Made by a program: the position numbers and the translations under genes
Shown here: piece after piece, positions 11,395 through 21,018 of the stretch
Numbering within the stretch: the stretch's first letter is position 1
How the letters are laid out: each line of letters starts with the position of its first letter
Notes under the pieces: generated by a model
Database searches by the model: none
Told to the model about the DNA's origin: nothing
The model's input: only the letters and a program-made list of their open reading frames with translations
Assembly: GCF_937616625.2 (NCBI RefSeq)
Contig: NC_065575.1
Location: 6,269,501-6,333,500, forward strand
Reading direction: 5' to 3'
DNA: 64,000 bases
Source: Mercurialis annua
Lineage: Eukaryota > Streptophyta > Magnoliopsida > Malpighiales > Euphorbiaceae

Positions 11395-11535
11395 GTCTCA
11401 TGCCTTCCTTTCTCAACTATATGACTCTGTCTAGTGCATCCTGAACCGCTCTTTCATCTAATAGTAATATCTTAGGACTCTTGACTACGGCAAGAGCAAT
11501 CGCTACCCTTTGCTTCTGTCCTCGCTCCCCTACCG
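11395..11535 (-). pseudogene. ABCB (MDR/PGP) transporter fragment
   Basis: The minus strand reads [20 protein letters not shown], then KILLLDE and, after a small deletion, [10 protein letters not shown]. This is the signature-to-Walker-B part of an ABC transporter nucleotide-binding domain, where intact proteins read ERG..LSGGQKQR and LLLDEATSALD. Loss of the LSGG and ATSALD residues and an in-frame stop after DRVI show it is a dead exon scrap. No other ABCB exon was recognised nearby. Confidence 0.7.
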
Positions 11536-11539
11536 TAAC

Positions 11540-12420
11540 CCTGCATTTTGCAATGTTTCATTAGTTGCTGTTGCTATATATAAATCAACTCGCATCCTCA
11601 GCTGCATATCATTTCAACATGTTATTCAGGTATTGGTATTGTATAAACAAACTGAAAATACATGTACACTAGAACCGAACAATGTTGAACCGAAAAAGGT
11701 ATCGAACCTGCTCTTGAGCAAAGGAAGCCATGGTTTTCAATCTGTATATCTCTCCATTTATTTAATGGAGTCAACAGTTATTATCCACAATTGAATCCTC
11801 AAGGAAAACCTTCATATACACAATTGCAACCTAAAATTCAAAAATGCGATTTCCCGCCATTGTCTGCCTCGAAATCAATGGCGGCAGTAGAGAGGCTTCC
11901 ACAAACGAAACCCGATCATCCGATGAACGGACACGCTTTGATTTTACATTTCATTTTTGGAGGGAAACTGGCCTTTCAATGCCTTTAAATCTGGCCTTCA
12001 ATACCAGCATGTGTACTATGGGTGTGCAGCCGTTCCATTCAACCCAACCATTTAATCAAAATCTTGGTAGGTCCATAAAAAAAGAAAATTAAAATGAAAA
12101 ATTATTTAATCCGTTATCCGAGTTTTAGAACTCTCAGCCATATTTTTGCCGGGAGCAGCAGCAAAAGTATTGAGAGTCCATATTCTAAATTAAGTAAATT
12201 CCTTTTACAGGAATATTGCCAGAATCATATATTCCTTGCATAGGAATATTTCTTATATGAGCTGTATATTAGTTAGGAATATTATGTAAAAGAGAACCCT
12301 AGCAATTCTCTGTATATATGTACTCACTATAGGAATGAAAGGGATTTTACAAAAAGTACGGTTGAGAATCAGAAAACAAAAACACCATCAAAACCCGCCC
12401 AGTTTTTAGACAACAAAAGA
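11540..12420. other. gene-free stretch with possible small LTR remnant
   Basis: No convincing coding frame. Around 12165-12330 the sequence (GAGAGTCCATATTC, repeated ATTCC/GGAAT blocks, CTAGCAATTCTCTGTATATATG) has the look of a short copia or TRIM LTR, but no partner or target duplication was found. Confidence 0.3.
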
Positions 12421-12478
12421 ACATTTTACCTCCTCAAATTGACGCAAAGTATCAAAAACATCCAAATTAGCAAAATCT

Positions 12479-12733
12479 AGTGGCGGAACCACGGGAGGGT
12501 CAGGGCCGACCCTCCTGGCCGATTTTTTTTTTTAAATAAACAGTTTTTTTCATGTAGGGGCAATTGTAACCGTCCCTATAAAACTGCCCCTACAATTTTA
12601 AGGGCGGTTTTTTCTTGTAGGGGCGGCTTTATGTTATTTGCCTATTTTCCACCTATTTACCATCATTTTATTTTTCTAATAGCCGACCGTAAAAATTTCG
12701 ACATTCTTGAGTTCGAGTCCTGGTTCCGCCACT
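12479..12733. mobile_element. nested MITE with TGGCGGAACCA ends
   Basis: Begins AGTGGCGGAACCA and ends TGGTTCCGCCACT. Flanks CAAAATCTAG and CAAAACCAG may be a diverged target duplication. The interior holds a GTAGGGGC / GCCCCTAC hairpin like the GC motifs in the CACTA element at 19978-20907. Confidence 0.6.
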
Positions 12734-12919
12734 GGCAAAACCAGATCACTTTTACCCCGAACTTAGCTAAACCGGCTCAACCACCTCCCTTGCTGATGTG
12801 GCATCTTAATTGGATAGTGAATTTTATAAATATTATAATTTACTCTAATTAAACTCTAATTAGCTATAATTAATACAGGGGCTTTGTTGAACTTTAAAAA
12901 AAAAACTCATTTTTTTTAA

Positions 12920-12990
12920 TTTCCGGCGAGGAGGAGCTTCCTCCACCTCGCTGGATCGGTATGTTCTTCAGGAGGAGCTCCTACTCGCCT
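12920..12990. repeat. GC-rich hairpin core of GAGGAGCTCC units
   Basis: GCGAGGAGGAGCTTCCTCC, then AGGAGGAGCTCCTACTCGCC. The same unit builds the core at 54255-54400. Confidence 0.6.
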
Positions 12991-13688
12991 CAGAACGGAA
13001 AATTTAAAAAAAATAATAATTCTTTTGGTTAAAAATAGAAAATATGGGGGTAATTTAATATATAAAATTTTAAAATTAAGAGGATTAAATTGTGTTTTTT
13101 TAAATTATTAGGTATCAATTTAAAATGATAAATAAAAAATAGAACCATTTTAAACTTTTTATCATCAAAAACCCAATTTGGAAAACAAAACCACCATCAA
13201 AACTGGAGAGTGTGTCTCACTCTATTATGTGAGAGTGGGAAGGGCGACTATGTACTATTTTTGACAAATTCAGGATAAAAGTGACCTATTTTTTTTTCAA
13301 TTTATACGTTTTTGATACTTTGTGCCAAGTGCATGGGTAAAATGATCGTTCATAATTAAATTGCTTGCCTTGCAGAGAATTATGTTTATCCCTGCTAAAA
13401 TGCCCTCATTAGTTATTTGCTTGCCTTGCAGATAATTGGGATTTATTGTTGAATTATTGGCAACTACATGTACAAATTGACGTTCAAATCCATTGCAAGC
13501 GATCCAATTTCCAAAGCTGTTAAAAAGATTGTAGTCCCGGAAATTGCAGTTTTGTTTGTAAAAAAAAAGCATTGGACTAAGGACTATAATTTGACTTCAT
13601 ATAACAATTAACTACAGGGGTATGAAACTCTTTATGAGCTAATGATCTGAAAATCAAACAATCTTTTAGAAATTAAGCAAGAAGAATG

Positions 13689-14945
13689 CTAAAATATATG
13701 CAACTTCACAGCGGAAGGTAGCCTACGTCTCAGTTGAAGCAGCCCCGCCTTTGAGTCGCCAGGATGTACTATTATCTTCTTGATCGAAGCAGCAGCATAG
13801 TCAGCTAAGCACCCCGCGAATTCTATCTCCCGCTCTGAGCCTCCAAATCCAACTATTTCCACCACCTCAAGCCGCTGATGATGATGATGCGAACACATAG
13901 TAAAGCAATTCCGCTCTGATTTGCTCCCACCAAACTCATCTTCCAAAATGATGACCGATAATTTAATCAACTCGGGCGAAGCATTTAGCAATAGAATCAG
14001 AGTGTCGAGTGCTACAGCATTATAATGACATGTAGAGAGCTGCAATTGCTTAAGACTTCCGAGGGTAGGAAAATTTAGGAAAGGACGCCTCCAACTTATT
14101 TCTGGCTCGTCACTTTGTGTCAATGCAAGCGAGTCGAGGTGAGATACTAAATTCAAAATAGGGTCTAGATTTCCACTCACAAGAGGCACATAAGAGTCAT
14201 ATCCCTCCAAAGATACATGCTTGAGCGACGGCGTATTTTTAAAGCAAATGGTTGGCTCAATATCGTTGCTAAACTCGAAAGACACTAGATTCGGCGCTGA
14301 AATTTCTAGAGACTCGACATCTGAATCAATTAAAGTAAAATGTTTTAGCTTCGGACCACAAATGATGAGGTCGGGCAAACTAGTAATTCTTTCCATGTAC
14401 AACTCCCGTAAAAAAGGACAATTAGATAAAAAGTAGTGGATCAATGAGTGCGACAAATATGTGAGAGCTACGAGGCGAAGGGAGACGAGAGAGATAAAAT
14501 TACAAGGAAGCAAATGTGAATGTATATCAATAGCTTTACGAACAAATACTTGCAAGTCTAGTTCCAGATTTTTAACTCTTTTTTGAAAAGCTGTATTAAT
14601 CCAACTAATAACCGGCGTCATATCATCCGAAGACCAGAAGTTAACCACCGAGGTGTGAGGAAAACGGATTCTGAGTTCATCTATAGTTGAGCCTTGGTAT
14701 TGATCCAAGATCGCGGATACTAAACAGAAAATTCTTTTTTCTCCGAGTGATTTATTGCGTCGATTGATCGAGATTAAGCGTTGAATATCAATGTCGAAAA
14801 TTGGATAGTCGACAGTTTTCCATAGGTGTCTCCATCTTGTAGAGAGGATGCTTGTCGCAGCTGCTTCATTTAGCGGCAAATACGAAATTATCTTCTCAAG
14901 GATTTCGTCCGGCAATTCGCGCATATAATCCTTCATTCTTCCCAT
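13689..14945 (-). CDS. F-box/LRR protein (FBD-type), substrate receptor of an SCF ubiquitin ligase
   Basis: One uninterrupted frame of 418 residues. Residues about 8-50 (LPDEILEKIISYLPLNEAAA...STRWRHLW) are a plant F-box, the part that binds SKP1/ASK in an SCF E3 ligase. From about 95 to 330 come irregular leucine-rich repeats typical of this family (LRELYMERI, LIICGPKLKHFTL, LEISAPNLVSFEF), the expected substrate-binding surface. The C-terminus (LEVVEIVGFGGSEREIEF...LRRRLPSA) resembles the FBD/LRR-associated tail. Length is normal. The start is supported by its place just before the F-box and by a TATA-like sequence about 45 bp upstream. The family is large and fast-evolving, so the target is unknown. 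Confidence 0.9.
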   Translation of the reverse strand: MGRMKDYMRELPDEILEKIISYLPLNEAAATSILSTRWRHLWKTVDYPIFDIDIQRLISINRRNKSLGEKRIFCLVSAILDQYQGSTIDELRIRFPHTSVVNFWSSDDMTPVISWINTAFQKRVKNLELDLQVFVRKAIDIHSHLLPCNFISLVSLRLVALTYLSHSLIHYFLSNCPFLRELYMERITSLPDLIICGPKLKHFTLIDSDVESLEISAPNLVSFEFSNDIEPTICFKNTPSLKHVSLEGYDSYVPLVSGNLDPILNLVSHLDSLALTQSDEPEISWRRPFLNFPTLGSLKQLQLSTCHYNAVALDTLILLLNASPELIKLSVIILEDEFGGSKSERNCFTMCSHHHHQRLEVVEIVGFGGSEREIEFAGCLADYAAASIKKIIVHPGDSKAGLLQLRRRLPSAVKLHIF

Positions 14946-14983
14946 ACTTTTACGGTCTCAAATCAAACACACTGATGAGGACA

Positions 14984-14998
14984 TATTACATATATAAG
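14984..14998 (-). promoter_or_regulatory. TATA-like element upstream of the F-box gene
   Basis: Minus-strand CTTATATATGTAAT lies about 40-50 bp before the ATG at 14945. A short 5' leader would follow. Confidence 0.4.
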
Positions 14999-15135
14999 GG
15001 TCGCTAAAAGGATTGCTCTAAAACATGACCTGATCCTTTTCCTGAAAGAATCGGGATTCCACAAGCTTTTCTTATTAATTTATATCAATTTTTATTGGTT
15101 TTTTTTTTTTGAAAACTACCTAATTTATTGAAAAT

Positions 15136-16206
15136 AGGCAAAAGGCTCACTTTAGCCCTTGAGGCCGGACCGAAAGAATTAATAAGACCCTAAGGTCGAA
15201 GTCTGCTCACTTTAACCTCTGACATTATCTAAAATGGTTCACTTCACACCAAAAATTTAACCCCCGTTAATTTTTCTGTCAAGTATGTATGGACAAAGTT
15301 CAAAAACATTCTTAATATTTAAAATAATTACCAATTATGTATTTATAAATATTTTTAGCCATTTTAACCCTCTTTCTCATTTAAATATCAATAATTAAAA
15401 AATACTTAAAATTAAAATATTTATTAAAACAATTAAAACACGGTTAGATACTTCATACCCTAATTAAACGCTTCAGAATCCAATTAAATAAATCGAAACC
15501 AATTAAATTTAAAATTTAAACCTAATTAAATTTAAAATTTAAAATTAAAATAATAATAAAAAAATTCACCGGAGAAGACGAACGGGACGAACCCGTTCGT
15601 CTTCTCCGGGCTGTTCTTCCATGGAGAAGAACAGCGGATCTGTTCTTCCCCATGGAAGAACAGCAACAAATCGCTGATGTTCTTCCATGGGGAAGAACAA
15701 TGGCTGTTCTTCCCTATGGAAGAACAGCCCGGAGAAGACGAACGGGTCGTCCCGTTCGTCTTCTCCGGTGAATTTTTTATTATTGTTTTAATTTTTTTTT
15801 AATATTTAGTTGGAATATATTTTTGAAGCGTTTGATTGAATTTTGAAGCGTTTAATTAGAGTTTGAAACGTTTAATTTTGTTTCGAAATGTTTAATTGTG
15901 TTTCTATTGTTTTAATAAATATTTTAATTTTAAATATATTTTAAGTATTGATATTAAATGAATAAGAGGGTGAAAATAGTTGAAAAAAATTATAAAAATA
16001 AAATTGGTAAGTATTTTAAATATTAAGGATGTTTTTGAACTTTTTCAATAGATGCCACGTCATCCCTTAACAGAAAAACTGACGGGGTTAAATTTTTGGT
16101 GTTATATGAACCATTTTGGACAACGTCAGGGGTCAAAGTGAGCAGACTTCAATGTTAGGGTCTTATTAATTCTTTCGGTCAGGGGCTAAAGTGAGCCTTT
16201 TGCTTT
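15136..16206. mobile_element. 1.07-kb near-complete palindromic foldback element
   Basis: Left arm GGCAAAAGGCTCACTTTAGC and right arm GCTAAAGTGAGCCTTTTGC are inverse, and similarity continues inward for well over 150 bp (GAAAGAATTAATAAGACCC, GTCTGCTCACTTT, CAAAAATTTAACCCC on both strands). The centre is a GC-rich hairpin (15566-15772). No protein is encoded. Confidence 0.85.
15566..15772. repeat. GC-rich core hairpin of GAAGAACAG and GAAGACGAACGG units
   Basis: Bounded by CACCGGAGAAGACGAACGGG and its inverse CCCGTTCGTCTTCTCCGGTG. Between them GTTCTTCCATGG and CCATGGAAGAACAG units alternate. The 9-mer GAAGAACAG recurs in the separate hairpin at 5850-5945. Confidence 0.85.
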
Positions 16207-17113
16207 AAAAATAATACCAAATATACGTTTTGAGTTTTTCTTTTTTGGCATCAACACTTTCAAAACCTAAACTATTTGAAATAATACGTGATTCACTTTA
16301 AACAATTGCAGTTATATGTGATTAATACCGAAATTATATTTTTTTTCATATCAAAATCGTATCTTTCTTCTTTTCTACTCTCAGTTTTTTTTAATTTTCT
16401 ATGATTCAAAGAAAAAATTCAGATCCACCTCTGCAACAAAAAAAGAAATTGATGACTAGAATGCAACTTGTGTGGATAAAAAGGCAATTTCTCAAAAAAT
16501 CCAGCATGCATGGCAAGCCACGTAGGCTGGTTAAAGTTGGAATTTTAAAATTAGCTATAATTTCAATGAAATATGAAAATCTGGCTATTATTATAAAAAT
16601 TAAAAAATTTGGATAAAATTGCAAGAACTCGTAAAATTTTGGATTTATTTGAACTAGGCCTTGTTTTAACAGCCCTTTTTTGGGTTTCCCTCAATTATTC
16701 TATCAAACCCATCCTAGCAACAGTACTATTGAATATTTAATTAAAAAAAAACAGTATTGAATATGCTTTTTATGAGTGAGTTTTCATTTTTAATTTTAAT
16801 TTTAGTTAAAATTCAGTATAAACCAAAAATAATGCTATGTGAATTTACATAAATTTATTTTTTATGGACCGAATTTAAAGATTAAATATTAAATCTAAAA
16901 AAAATGGCAAGTTGCGAGATAATCCTTCCAAGTTCGATTAGCTATCACCACACCCTTAATAAGGGCATGAATAAAATTTTGTTTCTAAAAGTGGATTTTG
17001 TATGTTTTATCATACATGTTCCAAACTAGCTAAACAACAATTTAAAAACAATTAGTCCCCAAAAAAATATAAAAAAAATTGTTTCATCTTCAACATGAAA
17101 CATACAATTAATA
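16207..17113. other. AT-rich intergenic stretch
   Basis: No supported gene. Short open frames around 16400-16620 overlap on both strands and have no recognisable content. Confidence 0.5.
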
Positions 17114-18010
17114 TTATTCAAATTTCCAAGCATAAATAACATGGAAAAACCCAGAAGTTAGTGGCCAAATTTCTGATGGTGAGTCATACCTCAAACCAAT
17201 TATCTCATCAGAATCTCTGTTCCTATGAACCTCAGAACTTGGCTTGAAAATGAACAATCCATGGCCTGTCCCATGAGATGTAGAATTACTAAATAACCAA
17301 TCATGAACATCCCAAAAAATTTCCACAATTGCATTATTCAAAACCACTTTTTCATTTCCTCTAAATCTCCAATTCAAATTCATCACATGAATTACTTCAA
17401 AACTGTCAATACTAATCCATAATTCAGGATCACCAAGCCCAGATGACATTTCAATTACAATATCATGCTCTATTTTCCCATGATGTAGCATTGCTTTGGT
17501 GCAAAATATTTTCTTACCATAAACATTCTCTTTCTTGCACAACAAGTTAGGTTCTAACATGGATGGTCTTTTTTTAGTTCTTTTGTATGCTTCTTTCTGC
17601 AAATCCCCTAGCAATAACACAACTTCTTCTTCGTATACGAGCGCCACGTAGTAATCCGACGAAGGCTCGGGGTTGCTTGAGAATTTTGCGTGCCGGAAAT
17701 CCCAGTAAACGTCTACTCTTCCGTTATCGACTTGGAAGGATTTTAAACCCTTTTTACCCCAAAATTGCCATGTTTTTAGGTCAATCTTGCAAGTGTAGTG
17801 ATTTTCATTTAGAATGTTTTCAATGCTTATGGTAAGAGAATAATTGATTAGGCTTTTGTTCCATGTTATTGTCGCGTTTCGGATGTGTTCGCCTACCTTC
17901 GCCTCGTATACAAGGGTGATCGAGCTATGAGGGGCTTTATTCGTCGGCTGATCCTCCGGTTGTTTCTCCGATGGGGATGGCGATTTCGGAAATTGAAATG
18001 GATCGGACAT
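17114..18010 (-). CDS. DUF868 family protein
   Basis: A single-exon frame of 298 residues. After a Pro/Ser-rich N-terminus (MSDPFQFPKSPSP) it shows the layout of the plant DUF868 family: ITLVYEAKVGEHIRNATITW near residue 31, then TCKIDLKTWQFWGKKGLKSF, VDVYWDFRHAKFSSNPEPSS, YYVALVYEEEVVLLLGDL, a central KRTKKRP stretch, LWISIDSFEVIHVMNLNWRF, VEIFWDVHDWLF and a C-terminus ending FFHVIYAWKFE. Length and absence of introns are usual for the family. No biochemical function is established and no catalytic motif is visible. The ATG is the first in frame. Identification rests on recognition of these conserved blocks. Confidence 0.88.
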   Translation of the reverse strand: MSDPFQFPKSPSPSEKQPEDQPTNKAPHSSITLVYEAKVGEHIRNATITWNKSLINYSLTISIENILNENHYTCKIDLKTWQFWGKKGLKSFQVDNGRVDVYWDFRHAKFSSNPEPSSDYYVALVYEEEVVLLLGDLQKEAYKRTKKRPSMLEPNLLCKKENVYGKKIFCTKAMLHHGKIEHDIVIEMSSGLGDPELWISIDSFEVIHVMNLNWRFRGNEKVVLNNAIVEIFWDVHDWLFSNSTSHGTGHGLFIFKPSSEVHRNRDSDEIIGLRYDSPSEIWPLTSGFFHVIYAWKFE

Positions 18011-18645
18011 TTTCTTGTACTAACCGCTATGGTTAGCCGAGTTGCTGAGCAACTTTCGCCTCTTCCTTACCGATTACAACTCGAATTCCGACGCCAGTGA
18101 TATCAAATATTCCTTTTAAAGATGAAGGAAATCAATATGTTGAAGGTAATTGAATGTGATGATTAATGAATTGTGATGAAAAACTAGAAAACAAGAAATT
18201 AGATTACAGAATTTGACATGAAAATGTAACTTTCCTGAAGAAAAACCCAACTAAGTTTGGCTGTAGAAAGGTGTTAGAAACAGAAACTTTGTATATTACT
18301 TGTTTAACTACATGTAGTTACTATCCATCAATGTTAAGTTAGTAGACAGGCTGGTTCAGTTGCCTAAATTTAGCAATGGAACTAAACACGCATGCCTTTG
18401 ATTATCTTTTGTAATTTGTAATTAACCATCTTTAGTCAGTCCAAGAATTTCGCAAGATCCTCTTCCCACAAATGGGTTGTATTATATCTTGGTTAATTTA
18501 AGATTTAGCATAGTCTTACCAAACTAATCCACCAAATTCACATGTATATGGTTAGTTACCTTTTTTTTTAAACCTAAATAAACCGATTTTATAAGAATTT
18601 TAAATATTTTAAACCGAACTAGATGGTTCGGTGGATTTTTTTATT

Positions 18646-19029
18646 GGCTTAATCACTCAAAACCCCCACACATTTATCCTCTTTTGTAAATATACTCTGA
18701 CGTAGGAATTTCTCCAATTATACCCTAATTTTCCCTTTTATGTTTTAATTGTACCCCGAAAAGCATTAAATTGACCTTTTTTTTATTTATAAAAGGTTTG
18801 AAATAATCTTTTATTTTTTAAATTATTAATAATATTAGGGTCTAATTTAAATATAGGATAAAAATGGAGGATTATTTTAAACTTTTTTTAAGTAAAAAGA
18901 GATCAATTTAATGCTTTAGAGTACAATTGAAACATAAAAAGGCAAATTAGGGTAAAATTTGAGAAATTCCTACGTCGGAGTATATTTGCAAAAGGGGCTA
19001 AAGGTGAGGGGGTTTTAAGTGATTAGGCC
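18646..19029. mobile_element. hAT-type MITE, GGCCTAATCACT family
   Basis: Starts GGCTTAATCACTCAAAACCC and ends GGGGGTTTTAAGTGATTAGGCC, inverse copies. The same flank TTTTTTTATT occurs on both sides (18636-18645, 19030-19039), containing an 8-bp duplication. Same family as 47139-47513 and 62556-63005. Confidence 0.8.
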
Positions 19030-19892
19030 TTTTTTTATTCGGTTCGGTTAACCAAAAGTGAACTACTTGTTTTACTTTCTAAACCGAATAAACCAAGCAA
19101 GGCCAATGTTTTACAAATTCAATATGAACAGGACCAAATTTGTCTCTTTGGTTTGGTTATTCAGTTTGATTTGGTTTTTGATATGCAATAAATCCTTATC
19201 ATTTTTTACAGTTAGATCTCGGGACCTAATAACTAGGTTTTCAGAAATCGAACTGAACTATAAAACCAAATAACTGTGGTTTGGTTCAAATTGTATTATG
19301 TGAAAATGTATGTTCGGTTTGAGCATTTTTAAAGATCAAAATAACCGAAAAATGGAACGAGAAAATAAAATTATTTTTTTTAAATTAATATAAATACATA
19401 CATTTTTAGTTTTTTAGTTTTTGTTTCTTCATTTTATAATTCACACATAAATTAAAATATTTACAGTATGCTAGTAAGTATATATTTAGCCAATAATTTT
19501 CCAATGGTTAACTCAATTTTAAAATCAAATCAAAATAAATATTTAAAAAATTTGAGTGATCAGTTAATTGCATTCAGCCTATTTTAAATCAACTCGACCG
19601 ATGCACAGCCCTACTTGTAACGACTCAATTCCCGATTGAGCTACACACACTCCTTATCCTCATATAAATTAGCATTCATACGCATAGATCCAATATGAAA
19701 ACACACGGTTAATTAGCATCATATGTAAATCACTTTCTTCTATAAAGAATGCACAGATATATTACACCTGAATTGCCTCGCTTTGAAGAACTTTCCAACC
19801 AAAACTTGGACAAGAAGAATCACTATACAAAAAATTTAATATCAATTAAATGTATGTATTCAATACTATATATAAATATATGCCATGAAATA
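19030..19892. other. GGTT/GAACC-rich intergenic DNA and 3' flank of the duplicated kinesin segment
   Basis: 19030-19310 is degenerate GGTTCGGTTT-type repeat. From about 19313 to 19892 the sequence matches 39838-40482, the DNA just past the KIN-14 gene, so it is part of the duplicated block. Confidence 0.7.
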
Positions 19893-20985
19893 TCAGGCTA
19901 GATTAAACAACTTCCCTCGAGGAGTAGATCGGCTCCGCCTGAACTCTGGCATTGATGTATTGCCACCTTCCTTCACACACTCCAACAAAATAGAGCTATA
20001 GAAGCGGTTTTCTAGGGGCGGTTATATGAAACGCCCCTATGACTAATCATTTTTGAACAAAGGGTCAACGCGCCCTCTAAACTTGTGACACGGGATAATC
20101 TAACTCAATTTATATTTTTTTGAGCAACTAACTCTAAAACTTTTCATTTTTGGGTCAAATAACCCAATAATTGTATTTTTAAAACGCGTAAAATATAAAT
20201 CGGAGGTGAGAGATGCAAAAACGTAATTAGATACTCCCCTGATTGTTGCGATATAATTACCTAAATCTATTTTTTGAAATAAAAAATATAAATTATGGGT
20301 TATTTGTTTAAAGAGATTCGTTTAAAGAGATTCAAATTGTAGATATTCGTTTAAAGAGATCCAAATTGTAGATTTCATTAGCCACAGATTAAGAGGTCTA
20401 ATGATTTGTTGCCCTGTTTAATAATGAATTTTAATGCTGTGTTTTATTCGGATGGTCCGTTTCATGTCGTTTTCATTTTAAGTCCGAATCGTACATATGC
20501 TTCTCTTTCAGTTAACTAATTTGATTAATTGGATCATGTTTTCAGCAAAATTAGCTCATTTTGTTCGAAAATGTGGCCTCGTGGGGATTGTTTTAAATTT
20601 TAAAAATTCCTGTTTGTTTGTAGGGGTGGAATGAACCGCCCCTTATTGTTTTTAACATTCTGAGAGAAGAACCGCCCCTTATTTTTTTTAAAATATTTCT
20701 GACAGTAGGGGCGGTTTCAACTTTCCCTACAGGATTACATATATTTAGAGGCGGTAATAACCGCCCCTATTTTTTGCACCAAAAAATATATGTTACCCCG
20801 GCAGTCGCTAAAACCGCCCTACATTGTACTGGCACCGGGGAAAACGGCGTTTTAATGGCGGATTTAAAAGCGCGGTTACAACATGCATGTCTTTTTTTGT
20901 TGTAGTGACATTGCAGAATGTAATACTGGGAAGCTTGTTTTCAAGTTTCCCTGCTAGCAAGGGTTCCACAGCTTGGACAATTCCT
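19893..20985 (-). pseudogene. duplicated last exon of the KIN-14 kinesin gene, split by a CACTA element
   Basis: Reading minus from 20985 (after a CTGTGCAG acceptor-like site), the frame encodes [20 protein letters not shown], then ITFCNV; past the inserted element it continues [26 protein letters not shown] and TGA at 19895-19893. It differs from the KIN-14 terminal exon (40483-40642) at 4 of 52 residues. No other kinesin exon is nearby, so this is an isolated exon copy, 20 kb from its source and in the same orientation. Without the insertion the frame is open; with it the exon is broken. It could serve only as an alternative 3' end if the gene's transcript extended this far, which nothing here shows. 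Confidence 0.8.
19978..20907. mobile_element. non-autonomous CACTA (En/Spm-type) element
   Basis: Left end CACTCCAACAAAATA, right end TTTTTTTGTTGTAGTG, inverse of each other apart from a few bases. The 3-bp target duplication is ACA (19975-19977 and 20908-20910). The unoccupied site is in the same window: at 40564-40572 the paralogous sequence reads TTCACATTG with one ACA. Subterminal repeats of TAGGGGCGGTT / AACCGCCCCTA recur inside, as expected for CACTA ends. No transposase is encoded. Confidence 0.9.
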
Positions 20986-21018
20986 CTGCACAGCATTGCA
21001 ATAGTGTAGATTACATAA

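Larger units (their letters stand above)
12421..13347. mobile_element. foldback element, AAAGGATCACTTTACCCC family
   Basis: The left arm (TTTTACCTCCTC, then ACGCAAAGTATCAAAAAC) is the inverse of the right arm (GTTTTTGATACTTTGTGCCA, then GCATGGGTAAAA). Related ends occur at 37336-37529 and 53966-54882. A short GC-rich core at 12920-12990 is built of GAGGAG and GAGCTCC units. A second element sits inside at 12479-12733. Confidence 0.6.

Noticed and set aside
13297..13572. 91-codon minus-strand frame
   Set aside because: It overlaps the arm of a foldback element, has no recognisable motif and no supporting copy.
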